Of a stretch of DNA of 64,000 bases, positions 41,839-50,157 are shown in pieces. Position 1 is the first letter of the stretch. Every line of letters starts with the position of its first letter. Under the pieces are notes generated by a model. It saw only the letters and a program-made list of their open reading frames with translations, searched no databases and was not told the origin of the DNA. The position numbers and the translations under genes were made by a program. Source of the DNA: Pseudomonas sp. ABC1 (GTDB lineage Bacteria; Pseudomonadota; Gammaproteobacteria; Pseudomonadales; Pseudomonadaceae); NCBI RefSeq assembly GCF_013395055.1, contig NZ_CP058349.1:1240001-1304000 (forward strand). Direction: 5' to 3'.

Positions 41839-43708
41839 TTACTGGCTGCGCTTCACACTGAGCTCAACGCGACGGTTTTCCGCACGGCCATGAACGGTCG
41901 CGTTACTGGCGACAGGCCTGTCCGCGCCAGCACCGGAAACGGAAATCACCGCCTGCTCGACGCCATTGGCGACCAGGAAGTCTCGAACGGCCACGGCGCG
42001 CGCCAGGGACAATTCACGGTTGAGCGCTGCCGAACCGGTATTGTCGGTATGCCCGACGATAGCCAGCGACTGCAGGCCACCCTGCTGGGTCAGGCGCTGC
42101 ACGAAGCTCTGCAGGCGCGAAACGGAGCCGGCCTTGATTTCCGCACTACCGGTGTCGAACAGCGCATCGCCGCTCAGCTCCAGCACTTCGTTCGCCGGAA
42201 GCGGCTGGTTCAGGTAGGCATCGCCACCCCAATCACCGCCCTGATAGGCCGCGCAGTAACGGCTGGAATCCGGAGCGACATCGCCGCTGCGCAGGTCTTC
42301 CAGGGTCGGCATCGACTCGGTGGATACGGACAGTGCCGGCAACAGTTGGCCCATGCTGTGCAGCGTGCGCAGGCGCGCTATCTGCAAGTCATAGCTGCCA
42401 TCGACGTAGGCGCGCTCGGCCTGGAAGACTTCGTTCTCGGAATCGAGCACGTCCAGCAGCGTACGGCGACCGATGTCGAACTGATCGCGGTAGGCAACCA
42501 CGACATTGGCGGCACCGTCGCGGTGGGCGATCAGGGACTGGCGCTTTTCCTGCAGGTTCAGCACATCGCTGTAGGCGATGGTCGCGGTCTGCCGCAGGTC
42601 GACACAGGCCTTGTCGCGCAGGCTTTCAGCCTGGTTGATACGGCGGAAGGCAGCCCGTTCGGCCGCACGGTCGCTACCACCACGGAACAGGTTGTAGCGG
42701 GCGCGCAACTCGACGATGCTCTCGTTGCCGTAAGGGTCCGGATCGGTGCGGTTATCGAAGCTGTTGTTGTTCTTGTACAGACCGTGACGCAATCCGAGCT
42801 CGAACGTCGGGTAGCGGTTGGACTTGATCTCGCCCAGGGACGCCTCTGCGGAACGGATGTTCTCGAAGGCCGCATACAACTCGGGGTTGTTCACGTAGCC
42901 ACGGTTGAGGATGTCCTTCAGATCGGTCGGCACCTGCACCGCTTCGGCAGCGACTGGCTCCAGACCATCGGCCGGCAGACGTCCGACCAGGCGCTGGAAG
43001 CGCGCAGTGACGCTTTGCAGGTTGGCGATCTCGGTCATCAGGTTGGAGCGCGCCAGGGAAAGGCGGCCATTGATCTGTTGCAGGTCAGCCTGGTTGCTGA
43101 CGCCGCTCTGCGCACGCTCGCCTACACGGGTCTGCACGCGGCGGTGGTTATCGAGGTTTTTCTGCGCCAGGGCGACCAGTTCGCGATGACGCTGAACACT
43201 CAGATAAGCCTCGCTCACTTCGAGCGCTTTCGTTTCCGCTTCACTCAGCAGTTCGTAATACCGCACTCGGCTGGTGTGCTCCGCCTTGGCCAGGCGATTA
43301 CGCACACGGAAACCGTCGAACAACATCTGAGTCAGGGATATCTCGGCATAGTTACGCGAATAATCACTGCGATTATCGAACTGTCGATTGCCCTGCCCGA
43401 CAGAAGCATTCAAGTCAACTGATGGCAAGTAGCCACCAAAGGCTTCGCGAGAGTCTTCACTTGCCGCATAAAAAGCTGCAAGACGAGTTTGCAGTTCAGG
43501 ATTGAACTCCAGGGACTCTTGAACGACACCCAGCAGATTATCGTTCTGCGCAGCAGACGCACCAAAAGATAAAGTTGAAAGTCCGATCAGAACCGATAGG
43601 ACAGAGGTCGCCCAGAGCTTAGGAGCGGTGAGCGGTGAGCGGTGAGCGGTGAGCGGTGAGCGGTGAGCGGTGAGCGGTGAGCGGTGAGCGGTGCATTATA
43701 TTTTTCAT
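41839..43708 (-). CDS. TolC-like outer-membrane factor fused to an OmpA domain; reading frame OFF at a heptamer repeat
   Basis: The body is a TolC-family channel: LGVVQESLEFNPELQTRL, AEISLTQMLFDGF, then two helical repeats to about 100 residues before the end. It is fused to an OmpA peptidoglycan-binding domain (GDALFDTGSAEI, GHTDNTGSAALNRELSLARA, NRRVELSVK). It should form the export channel of the adjacent exporter. Signal-peptide codons (WATSVLSVLIGLSTLSFGASAA) lie immediately after ten copies of a 7-bp repeat. Candidate ATGs at 43726, 43708 and 43696 are out of frame with them in this sequence; with nine repeats they would be in frame (about 620-626 residues). The in-frame sequence upstream of the repeat is TAA. 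The only in-frame conventional start is an implausible TTG at 43428 that lacks a signal peptide. Confidence 0.88.
43623..43692 (-). repeat. Heptanucleotide tandem repeat, 10 perfect copies, within the 5' end of the TolC-OmpA gene
   Basis: The plus strand reads GAGCGGT ten times without a mismatch (ACCGCTC on the coding strand). In the start-codon frame it encodes a repeating HRSPLTA; three units make seven codons. Because 7 is not a multiple of 3, each gain or loss of a unit shifts the frame. This has the hallmarks of a slipped-strand contingency repeat. Confidence 0.95.
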
Positions 43709-43800
43709 AGTCTCGATTGTCAACATACATAAAAGTCTCCAAGTTGCGTCAAGGCATAAGCCAAGTTATCGGCAGTTGATCGTGCTTATTGAGGGGCGCG

Positions 43801-43829
43801 ATCATAAGAAAGTACTTTCGGATTGTCCA
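43801..43829 (-). promoter_or_regulatory. Predicted sigma-70 promoter of the adhesin export operon
   Basis: On the minus strand TGGACA (plus 43824-43829) and TATGAT (plus 43801-43806) are separated by 17 bases, each hexamer matching five of six consensus positions. Transcription would start near 43794, giving a 65-90-base leader before the candidate ATGs. A GGAG lies at plus 43737-43740, six bases before an ATG at 43730 and ten before that at 43726. Confidence 0.7.
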
Positions 43830-43847
43830 TTGACAAAGCAGTCAATG
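43828..43847. promoter_or_regulatory. Perfect inverted repeat overlapping the -35 of the adhesin operon
   Basis: CATTGAC-aaagca-GTCAATG: two perfect 7-bp arms with a 6-base spacer, centred about 43 bases before the predicted start of transcription and touching the -35 hexamer. It is a good operator candidate. The half-sites resemble those of FleQ boxes, but in the opposite order, so I do not assign a regulator. Confidence 0.55.
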
Positions 43848-44378
43848 TTTTCCTGTCTTTTATTCGCACCACTACAGGTGCTCGCAAGTCAGCCTGATCA
43901 AACTAAAGTCTACATATGTCACGTCATATTCCGGACAAATATCCAGAGCCGGATACATACAGTGCGAACATAAGACTTTCGACATCCGATGAATAAAGGC
44001 AAATAAGGATGGGGTCTCTCAACCGATAAAAATTGAGAACAAAACCCACTCACATACTTACCCAAAGGTCACCCAAACCTGGCGTGCGCAAGACGGCAGC
44101 ACCATCCGCTCATCCACACGCTTGGAACCAGTCCCTCCCAAGAGGGGTCCTACAGGACATCGCCACCTCCGCGCTCGCGAAAAGAGGGCCTGTCGCCAGA
44201 CAATATAGGGAGAGGCGCGGCACATCATAAGGCTTGATTTTCGAACCCTGCGTTAGCCAAAAGAAGGCCGCTCATACGCTCAGGCAAAGCAAGGCTCCCT
44301 CCACAAAAAGCCGGGAAGCCCCTCAATACGTACCTTTCGGCACGCCATTGGGCTTTGCCACAAGGGACAAGACCACCT
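43848..44378. other. Gene-free stretch between the adhesin operon promoter and the TonB-receptor gene
   Basis: About 530 bases without a supported gene. The right half of the promoter-side sequence (to about 44040) is noticeably A/T-richer than the surrounding genes. Short open frames exist on the plus strand (43677-43973, 44033-44230, 44234-44431) but have no ribosome site or recognisable protein features. This stretch also contains the 3' region of the TonB receptor; I see no clear terminator for it. Confidence 0.5.
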
Positions 44379-46706
44379 CTACAGGCGAACACGCATCGTC
44401 ATGCCCAACGTCCGCGGATCACCCGGCGTGACGGCATAGTCACCGAGCCCGAGCGTGGCATACACCGCCGTGACGTAGTCCCTGTCGAACAGGTTGCGCA
44501 CCCAGAACTCGACCTCCCAGCCATGATCGGAAGCGCGGAGCCCCATGCGCAGATTGGTCAGGCCATAACCGGGCTGCCAACTGCCCTTGCCGCCCTCGAG
44601 CGTGCCGTAATAACCACTGCGCAGGCTCTGATCCAGACCGGCGAATCCCTCCAGCCCGAGCCCGAGGGGGTGACGGTAGTCCAGGCCGGCCGTGGCATTC
44701 CATTCCGGCGCGTTGTAGAGGCGCTTGCCTGAGTAATCGCACAGCGACGGCGCCGTCCCCGGCCCGCAAGGGGCATTGTCGAAGCTGCGATAACGCGCAT
44801 CGCTCCAGGCCACCCCCAGGCGCATGTCCAGGCGTGAATGCAACCTCCACTGGGAGTCCAGCTCCACACCACGCAAACGGGCCTTGCCGACGTTCAGCAG
44901 GTTGTTGCGCAGCGGCGGTTGCCAGACATGCTCGGGCTGGCTCAGGGTCAGCGCCTGGTAATCGTCCACATCGGTCTGGTAGAGCGCCAGGTCCAGGCTG
45001 GCCCGCTGCTGCCAGAAGCGCGTCTTGAGCCCAACCTCAACCGACGTGGCCTGCTCGGCATCGAAAGTCGCACGGGTCTGAGGCCCGACGACATCGAAAT
45101 TGATCCCTCCAGCCTTGTGCCCGCGCGACCAGTTGGCATAACCCAGCACCTGATCGTTGAAGCGGTAGCTGGCACCGAGCAAGGAAGAGATATCGCCCTC
45201 CCCTACGCTATCGCGCCGGTAGTAATAATCTCCCAGTGCTAACTGTCGCAGCAGCTCGCCGCCTGCCTGCAAAGTCGGCGGCAAACTACTCAAGGGCACC
45301 TCGCCCGAAGCCTCCCGCGCCACCCAGCCCCGCTTGCGCTCATAGGTGTAGCGCAAGCCCGCAGTCAACTCCAGACGCTCCCGTGGACGCCAGGTGACAT
45401 GACTGAACACTGCTCGGCTGTCGCTTTTCTGCTCACCCGACAGGGTCTGCCGAGTGCCACCGAGCAGGAACGAAGGAATCTGCCTGGGATGGGTCAGGTT
45501 CAAGCCCAGTTGATTACGCAGTTCGTCCAGTTGATCGGCAACGAACCAGGCACCGGCATCCTCCCCGAACTCGACGACATGCTCACGCTCGAGTGTCTGC
45601 TGCAGGTAATAAAGGCCGGCGACATAGTCCAGATTGCTCCCGAGCGCCCCGGACAAGCGCAGTTCCTGGCTGAACTGGCGCTGATCCAGAGCCGTGTCCA
45701 GATAGGCGATCGACAAGTCCATGCCATCGGCATCACGGGCATCGCGCAAGGCCCAGTCCCGGTAAGCCGTGATACTGGTCAGCCCGAGGTAATCCGCAAT
45801 CTGCCAATCCAGTTGCAGAGAGAGAGCATTCTGGTCGCTCCTGGCCTTGAGTGGCTGGTTGTCCCAGGCGTTACGCTCAAAAGGTGCCGCGGTTGGCATT
45901 TGATAGCCCATGGCGACAGCACGGGCATCGCTCTGCTCACTGTAGTGACTGGCCAGCACAGCACTGACACTGTCATCACGCCCCACTTCGGCGATCAGCC
46001 GGGCGCTCAGGTACTCGTTGGGAGTCCATAGCAATTGCCCGCGCATGGCCTGGCTGTCGATGGTGTTGATCGAACTGCCGTTATTGCGGTTATCGACCGT
46101 ACCGTCACGCGTCCTGTCGACGAAACTGAAACGCCCCGCCAGCACGTCGTCGAACAAGGCGCCCGACAGGGTCGCCCGGTAGCGCCGCTCGCCGTACGAA
46201 CCGAAGCTGGCCTCGGCCTCCACCTCGTCATGGAAGGTCGGTTGGCGCGTCGTGATATTGAGGGCTCCGGCGCTGGAGTTCTTGCCGAACAGGGTGCCCT
46301 GCGGCCCACGGAGCACCTCGATGCGCTCGACATCGAGGAGGTCGGAGAAGGCCATCCCCTGGCGCCCCAGGTAGACCCCGTCGACGAATATCCCGACGCT
46401 GCTGTCCAGCCCGTCGTTAAACGCCGTGGCACCGAACCCGCGCAGCCCATAACCAGCATGACGCGGACCATGGCCGGAAACGACCAGACCCGGCGCCTTC
46501 TGCTGGATCTCCCGCAGCCCATACAGCCCTGCCTGCTCGAGCTGCTCGCCATCGAGCACCGTCATCGATACGGGCACGTCCTCACTCGCTTCCGCCCGGT
46601 GACGGGCAGAAACATTGACCGGCTCCAGAGACAGCGTGGCCTCCTGCCCCCACCCTTCGACGGCAACCAGACAGGCCAGCACACAGGGCACCATTCTTCC
46701 GCGCAC
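44379..46706 (-). CDS. TonB-dependent outer-membrane receptor
   Basis: A 775-residue receptor for an unidentified ligand (siderophore-type fold). A signal peptide (VPCVLACLVAVEGWGQ) is followed by the plug domain: VPVSMTVLDGEQLEQAGLYGLREIQQ, VFVDGVYLGRQG-type motif, then RIEVLRGPQGTLFGKNSSAGALNITTRQP. The beta-barrel ends with LFDRDYVTAVYATLG and GDPRTLGMTMRVRL. The start is GTG 46706, supported by GGAGGG seven bases upstream; an ATG four codons later is the alternative. It is 140 bases downstream of a response-regulator gene on the same strand, which probably controls it, and depends on TonB-ExbBD (11-13 kb). Confidence 0.94.
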   Translation of the reverse strand: MRGRMVPCVLACLVAVEGWGQEATLSLEPVNVSARHRAEASEDVPVSMTVLDGEQLEQAGLYGLREIQQKAPGLVVSGHGPRHAGYGLRGFGATAFNDGLDSSVGIFVDGVYLGRQGMAFSDLLDVERIEVLRGPQGTLFGKNSSAGALNITTRQPTFHDEVEAEASFGSYGERRYRATLSGALFDDVLAGRFSFVDRTRDGTVDNRNNGSSINTIDSQAMRGQLLWTPNEYLSARLIAEVGRDDSVSAVLASHYSEQSDARAVAMGYQMPTAAPFERNAWDNQPLKARSDQNALSLQLDWQIADYLGLTSITAYRDWALRDARDADGMDLSIAYLDTALDQRQFSQELRLSGALGSNLDYVAGLYYLQQTLEREHVVEFGEDAGAWFVADQLDELRNQLGLNLTHPRQIPSFLLGGTRQTLSGEQKSDSRAVFSHVTWRPRERLELTAGLRYTYERKRGWVAREASGEVPLSSLPPTLQAGGELLRQLALGDYYYRRDSVGEGDISSLLGASYRFNDQVLGYANWSRGHKAGGINFDVVGPQTRATFDAEQATSVEVGLKTRFWQQRASLDLALYQTDVDDYQALTLSQPEHVWQPPLRNNLLNVGKARLRGVELDSQWRLHSRLDMRLGVAWSDARYRSFDNAPCGPGTAPSLCDYSGKRLYNAPEWNATAGLDYRHPLGLGLEGFAGLDQSLRSGYYGTLEGGKGSWQPGYGLTNLRMGLRASDHGWEVEFWVRNLFDRDYVTAVYATLGLGDYAVTPGDPRTLGMTMRVRL

Positions 46707-46846
46707 AATCCAGCCCTCCCCAGGGTTATCTCAGGCCGAAAATCCACGACCGGCACTCGGCAGCTTCCGGCGACGAGTCATACCGGGAACATTCTTATAG
46801 TTGTAGAAAAACAGACACGCCGGTGGCCACCACAGGCGTGCAAGAA

Positions 46847-47644
46847 TCACTGCTCCATGCCTTGCAACTGGCCACGGAACTGGCTGGGGGTCACGCCAAG
46901 ACGCTCCCGAAAGGCCGTGGAAAAATTGCAGGCGCTACGAAAACCGATCAGCTCGGAAATGTCCTGCACACTCATCTCGCTATCGGCCAGCAACTCCTGT
47001 CCACGGCGCAAGCGCTCCTCGCGGACATAGGCAAACACCGTCATACCCAGCTGTTCGCGAAAGATGGCCGACAGGCGCTTGTCATGCGTCCCCACCTTGC
47101 GGGCGATCTCGGCCAGCGACGGCATGCTATCGAGGCTCTGCCCAATCAACCGCATGGCCGCCCGCAGGACCACTTGGTCCGTGGATACGGACTCGGCCTG
47201 CGCCGGCACCAGCGCAGCATTGCCGCGCTGTGCAAGCTGCAGGTGTATGCGTATCCGCGCCAGGACTTCCTCGGGCGCACAGGACTTGAGCACGTAGTCC
47301 ACGCCCCCCAGGGTCAGCCCCTCCAGACGCTCATCCAGCGCCCCCGAGGACGTCAGGAAGATGATCGGCAGCAACTGGGTGACTGGCGCCTCACGCAACA
47401 AGCGGCAGAGGGTGAAACCATCCATGCCCGGCATGCGCACATCGAGCAGGATCAGGTCCGGGCGCAGGGCCTGTGCACGCTGGTAACCCTGCCGCGCGTC
47501 ACTGGCGACGGACAGGCGCCACGACTGCTGACGCAGCAACAACAGCAACGAACGGATATCCTCAGGCGAATCATCGATCACCAGGATATGCGGAGAAGCG
47601 GAGAGAAAACTGTGGCTACCATGCATGTTATGGATGATCCCCAT
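46847..47644 (-). CDS. Response regulator with AraC-type DNA-binding domain
   Basis: A 265-residue protein. The N-terminal receiver domain (about 18-135) shows LVIDDSPEDI, the phosphoacceptor Asp68 in LILLDVRMPGMDG, IIFLTSSG and DYVLKSCAPEEV (conserved Lys). The AraC/XylS HTH (about 160-265) shows SLAEIARKVGTHDKRLSAIFREQLG, VQDISELIGFRSACNFSTAFRERLGVTPSQFR. This layout is known from regulators adjacent to TonB-dependent receptor genes. No histidine kinase lies beside it. An in-frame ATG seven codons downstream (MHGSHSF) is an alternative start. Confidence 0.9.
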   Translation of the reverse strand: MGIIHNMHGSHSFLSASPHILVIDDSPEDIRSLLLLLRQQSWRLSVASDARQGYQRAQALRPDLILLDVRMPGMDGFTLCRLLREAPVTQLLPIIFLTSSGALDERLEGLTLGGVDYVLKSCAPEEVLARIRIHLQLAQRGNAALVPAQAESVSTDQVVLRAAMRLIGQSLDSMPSLAEIARKVGTHDKRLSAIFREQLGMTVFAYVREERLRRGQELLADSEMSVQDISELIGFRSACNFSTAFRERLGVTPSQFRGQLQGMEQ

Positions 47645-47826
47645 TAGCCAAGCGGCAGAAATGGCACAACGCCATCGAGCGAATCCAAGCCATCAGGGTC
47701 AAAGCCTGCGAAATCCCGCTTGAATTCCCCGAAAATCCCTTTTGGCAAAGCTGTCATCCGCTCGCTCAAAAGGCACACGACGAAACGGCGCATAAGATGG
47801 ATCCGACTCAGAACAGTGAAAGCACA

Positions 47827-48789
47827 ATGAACAGTCCAGATCACGACAACGCCGTATCCCAGAGGCAGCAAACACAGGCCACGACACAGGCCAACCTGCT
47901 GGGCGAGCTGTACTGGTTCATCCGCGTCGTCGAAGCCGGCAGCTTTTCCGCCGCCGCCGAACAGACCGGCATCGCCAAATCCAGCCTGAGCCGACGCATC
48001 ATACAGCTTGAAAAACGTCTTGAGTTGCAGTTGCTCAACCGCAATACACGGTCCTTCAGCATGACCAGCCTGGGTGAGCAGGTCTACCGCCACGCCCTGG
48101 AAATGCTCGCAGCAGCGGAAGCTGTCGAGACCTGCGCCCAGCAGGCCAACGGCTCCCCCAGCGGCCTGCTGCGCCTGTCGGCGCCCGACGTACTGAGCGA
48201 CTGGCTCCTGCAACAACTGCACAGCTACCAATTGCTCTACCCTCGCGTCAGCTTTTCCCTGCTGCCACAGGATGCCCAGGTCGAGCTGGCCTCGCAGCGC
48301 CTGGACCTCTCGCTCAGCCTGGAGGACGCACCAGAAAACAGCAGCGACATCGTTGCCCGCAAGCTGGCGAGCCTGACCACCGTGATCGTCGGCACACCCT
48401 CGCTGCTCGAAAGCCTGCAACACCCCAAGACACTGGAGGCCGTACCCGGCAAGGCACTGCTCGCCCTGCATGGCAACCAGCGCCCCTGGGGACAGCAGAG
48501 CAAAGAGCGTCGCCTGCAGGAACCCGCCTTCACCACCCAGAACCTGCACCTGCTGCGCAAGGCCGCCAAAGCCGGCCTTGGCCTCGCACGACTGCCCCTG
48601 TGCTGCTGCCAGGCAGACCTCGAAGCCGGCACCCTGGCACTGGCCTGCCCCCAGGAACAGCCGCAACCACTGACACTCTACGCCCTGACGCCCGCCGCGC
48701 GCGGCATCACACAAGCCGCCCGCTACCTGATCCAGCACATCCGCACTAATCTGCTGGACAGCCAGAACATCGGCATCGACCCCCTCTAA
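47827..48789 (+). CDS. LysR family transcriptional regulator
   Basis: A 320-residue regulator. The N-terminal winged HTH reads LYWFIRVVEAGSFSAAAEQTGIAKSSLSRRIIQLEKRLELQLLNR, split over about residues 29-75, followed by the LysR substrate-binding domain (LLRLSAPDVLSDWLLQQ, RLDLSLSLEDAP). A Cys-Cys-Cys run (LPLCCCQADL) is unusual. An in-frame ATG ten codons upstream (47797) is an alternative start. It is divergent from the response-regulator gene (about 180 bases between the starts) but has no obvious target operon beside it. Confidence 0.9.
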   Translation: MNSPDHDNAVSQRQQTQATTQANLLGELYWFIRVVEAGSFSAAAEQTGIAKSSLSRRIIQLEKRLELQLLNRNTRSFSMTSLGEQVYRHALEMLAAAEAVETCAQQANGSPSGLLRLSAPDVLSDWLLQQLHSYQLLYPRVSFSLLPQDAQVELASQRLDLSLSLEDAPENSSDIVARKLASLTTVIVGTPSLLESLQHPKTLEAVPGKALLALHGNQRPWGQQSKERRLQEPAFTTQNLHLLRKAAKAGLGLARLPLCCCQADLEAGTLALACPQEQPQPLTLYALTPAARGITQAARYLIQHIRTNLLDSQNIGIDPL

Positions 48790-48792
48790 ACG

Positions 48793-48826
48793 CAAAACGG
48801 CGCCTCGATTCTCTCGAGACGCCGCT
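48793..48826 (-). terminator. Intrinsic terminator after the FKBP isomerase gene
   Basis: On the minus strand a near-perfect stem (cggcgtctcga / tcgaggcgccg, one bulge) is followed by TTTTGCG. It lies between the convergent lysR and FKBP genes, about 32 bases after the latter's stop. Confidence 0.8.
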
Positions 48827-48857
48827 CATTCAGCACACCTTCACATCAGCGTACCGA

Positions 48858-49589
48858 TCACTTCGCAACGGGTGCAGCCGGTTCTGCATCAGCCTTCGGC
48901 TGATCCTTGATGCCCAGCAGTTCCAGGTCGAACACCAGCACCGAGTTGGCAGGAATCAACGGGCTCGGGCTCTGCTCGCCATAAGCCAGCTCGCTGGGGA
49001 TGTAGAGCTTGAACTTCTCGCCGACATGCATCAGTTGCAGGCCTTCGACCCAACCCGGGATAACGCCGCCCACCGGCAGGTCGATCGGCTCACCACGCTT
49101 GATCGAGCTGTCGAACACGGTGCCATCGGCCAGACTGCCTTCATAGTGCACGGTCACGATATCGTCGGCTTTCGGCTGCGCACCTTCGGCCTGCTTGACC
49201 ACTTCATATTGCAGGCCGGACTCGGTCACCTTGACGCCGTCACGCTTGGCGTTGTCTTCAAGGAATTTCTTGCCGGAAGCCAGCGCTTCTTCGTTCAGCT
49301 TGTTGAGACGCTCCTCGGCGCGCTCCTGCAGGGCGGTGAAGGCAGTCATCAGATCTTCATCGCTGACTTTCTGCTCCTGCTTGCTCACGGCATCTTCGAT
49401 ACCCAGCGCCACAGCCTTGGAGTCGAGATCATCCATGCCTTCCTGCACCAGGCTCTTGCCCATGTTCAGACCGATGCCGTAGGACGCTTTTTGTGCCGGA
49501 GTGTCCAGCTTGACGCTGGTTTCCGAGTCACAGCCCGCCAGGACCAGGCCAACCAGGGCGATCGCAGGCGCCAAACGCTGATGTCTCAT
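48858..49589 (-). CDS. FKBP-type peptidyl-prolyl isomerase, lipoprotein (Mip/FklB type)
   Basis: Folding catalyst of the periplasm. The 243-residue protein has a lipoprotein signal ending LVLAGC (Cys20). An N-terminal helical dimerisation domain (about 30-125) includes KASYGIGLNMGKSL and ALGIEDAVSKQEQKVSDEDL. The FKBP domain (about 130-225) contains VTVHYEGSLADGTVFDSS, GGVIPGWVEGLQLM and IPSELAYGEQ. The C-terminal tail is Ala/Pro-rich. Length and layout match Mip-like isomerases. Confidence 0.94.
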   Translation of the reverse strand: MRHQRLAPAIALVGLVLAGCDSETSVKLDTPAQKASYGIGLNMGKSLVQEGMDDLDSKAVALGIEDAVSKQEQKVSDEDLMTAFTALQERAEERLNKLNEEALASGKKFLEDNAKRDGVKVTESGLQYEVVKQAEGAQPKADDIVTVHYEGSLADGTVFDSSIKRGEPIDLPVGGVIPGWVEGLQLMHVGEKFKLYIPSELAYGEQSPSPLIPANSVLVFDLELLGIKDQPKADAEPAAPVAK

Positions 49590-49723
49590 GCTGTTTCCTT
49601 TTTACGCTGTATGGGAGTGAAGCAAAAACGAGCGGTCGAGCTTAGCAGGCATGAATGAAGGCTGCTACCTGCCCCGGAGTAGGCATGTATCGATACGAAG
49701 GGATAATGTCGAAACGCAGAAAC

Positions 49724-49749
49724 GAAAAAAGCGGCCAATGGCCGCTTTC
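49724..49749 (-). terminator. Intrinsic terminator of the tRNA-Val/tRNA-Asp transcript
   Basis: On the minus strand the stem aagcggcc / ggccgctt is followed by TTTTTTCG. It lies about 40 bases past the tRNA-Asp 3' end. Confidence 0.88.
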
Positions 49750-49789
49750 GTCGTATTCAAGAGGCGTTCAGTGACCTCTTGAAGCTATA

Positions 49790-49866
49790 TGGCGCAGCGG
49801 ACGGGACTCGAACCCGCGACCCCCGGCGTGACAGGCCGGTATTCTAACCGACTGAACTACCGCTGC
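49790..49866 (-). tRNA. tRNA-Asp (GTC)
   Basis: A 77-base cloverleaf with acceptor GCAGCGG/CCGCTGC, discriminator G and encoded CCA. The anticodon loop is CTGTCAC with GTC at plus 49830-49832, and the T-arm is GCGGGTTCGAGTCCCGT. It is 12 bases downstream of tRNA-Val in the same transcript. Confidence 0.99.
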
Positions 49867-49878
49867 GCGTTACCTCGA

Positions 49879-49954
49879 TGGTGGGTGATGACGGGATCGA
49901 ACCGCCGACCCTCTGCTTGTAAGGCAGATGCTCTCCCGGCTGAGCTAATCACCC
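49879..49954 (-). tRNA. tRNA-Val (TAC)
   Basis: A 76-base cloverleaf with acceptor GGGTGAT/ATCACCC, discriminator A and encoded CCA. The anticodon loop is CTTACAA with TAC at plus 49919-49921. It is the first tRNA of a two-gene transcript with tRNA-Asp. Confidence 0.99.
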
Positions 49955-49975
49955 TTTGCCTTCGAAGTGGGGCGC

Positions 49976-50004
49976 ATTCTAGAGAGCCATTTGGACCTTG
50001 GCAA
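49976..50004 (-). promoter_or_regulatory. Promoter of the tRNA-Val/tRNA-Asp transcript
   Basis: On the minus strand TTGCCA (plus 49999-50004) and TAGAAT (plus 49976-49981) have a 17-base spacer. An A/T-rich tract (plus 50010-50030) upstream could act as an UP element. The tRNA-Val 5' end is 21 bases downstream of the -10. Confidence 0.78.
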
Positions 50005-50157
50005 GCTCTTTTTCAAAAAAAATTTCCAAACGATCCAAAGACTTAGAAACCCTGGCATTCAGCCCAGGCGATTCTCCACTCTTCATCGGGCGGGGTTGGC
50101 CTGACACTCCCACGGGGGAATAATGGCGGCTTCGTCTTTACCGGAGTTCCAGATCCC

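Noticed and set aside
43828..43847. Calling the inverted repeat a FleQ box
   Set aside because: The half-sites match, but their order and spacing are reversed relative to the FleQ consensus as I remember it; kept as an unassigned operator candidate.
43677..43973. A 98-codon plus-strand ORF over the adhesin-operon promoter
   Set aside because: Antisense to the promoter and repeat, no ribosome site or recognisable protein features; the promoter elements explain the sequence better.
44033..44431. Two ~65-codon plus-strand ORFs in the gap before the TonB receptor gene
   Set aside because: No start-site support, no similarity pattern, and the second overlaps the receptor gene antisense.
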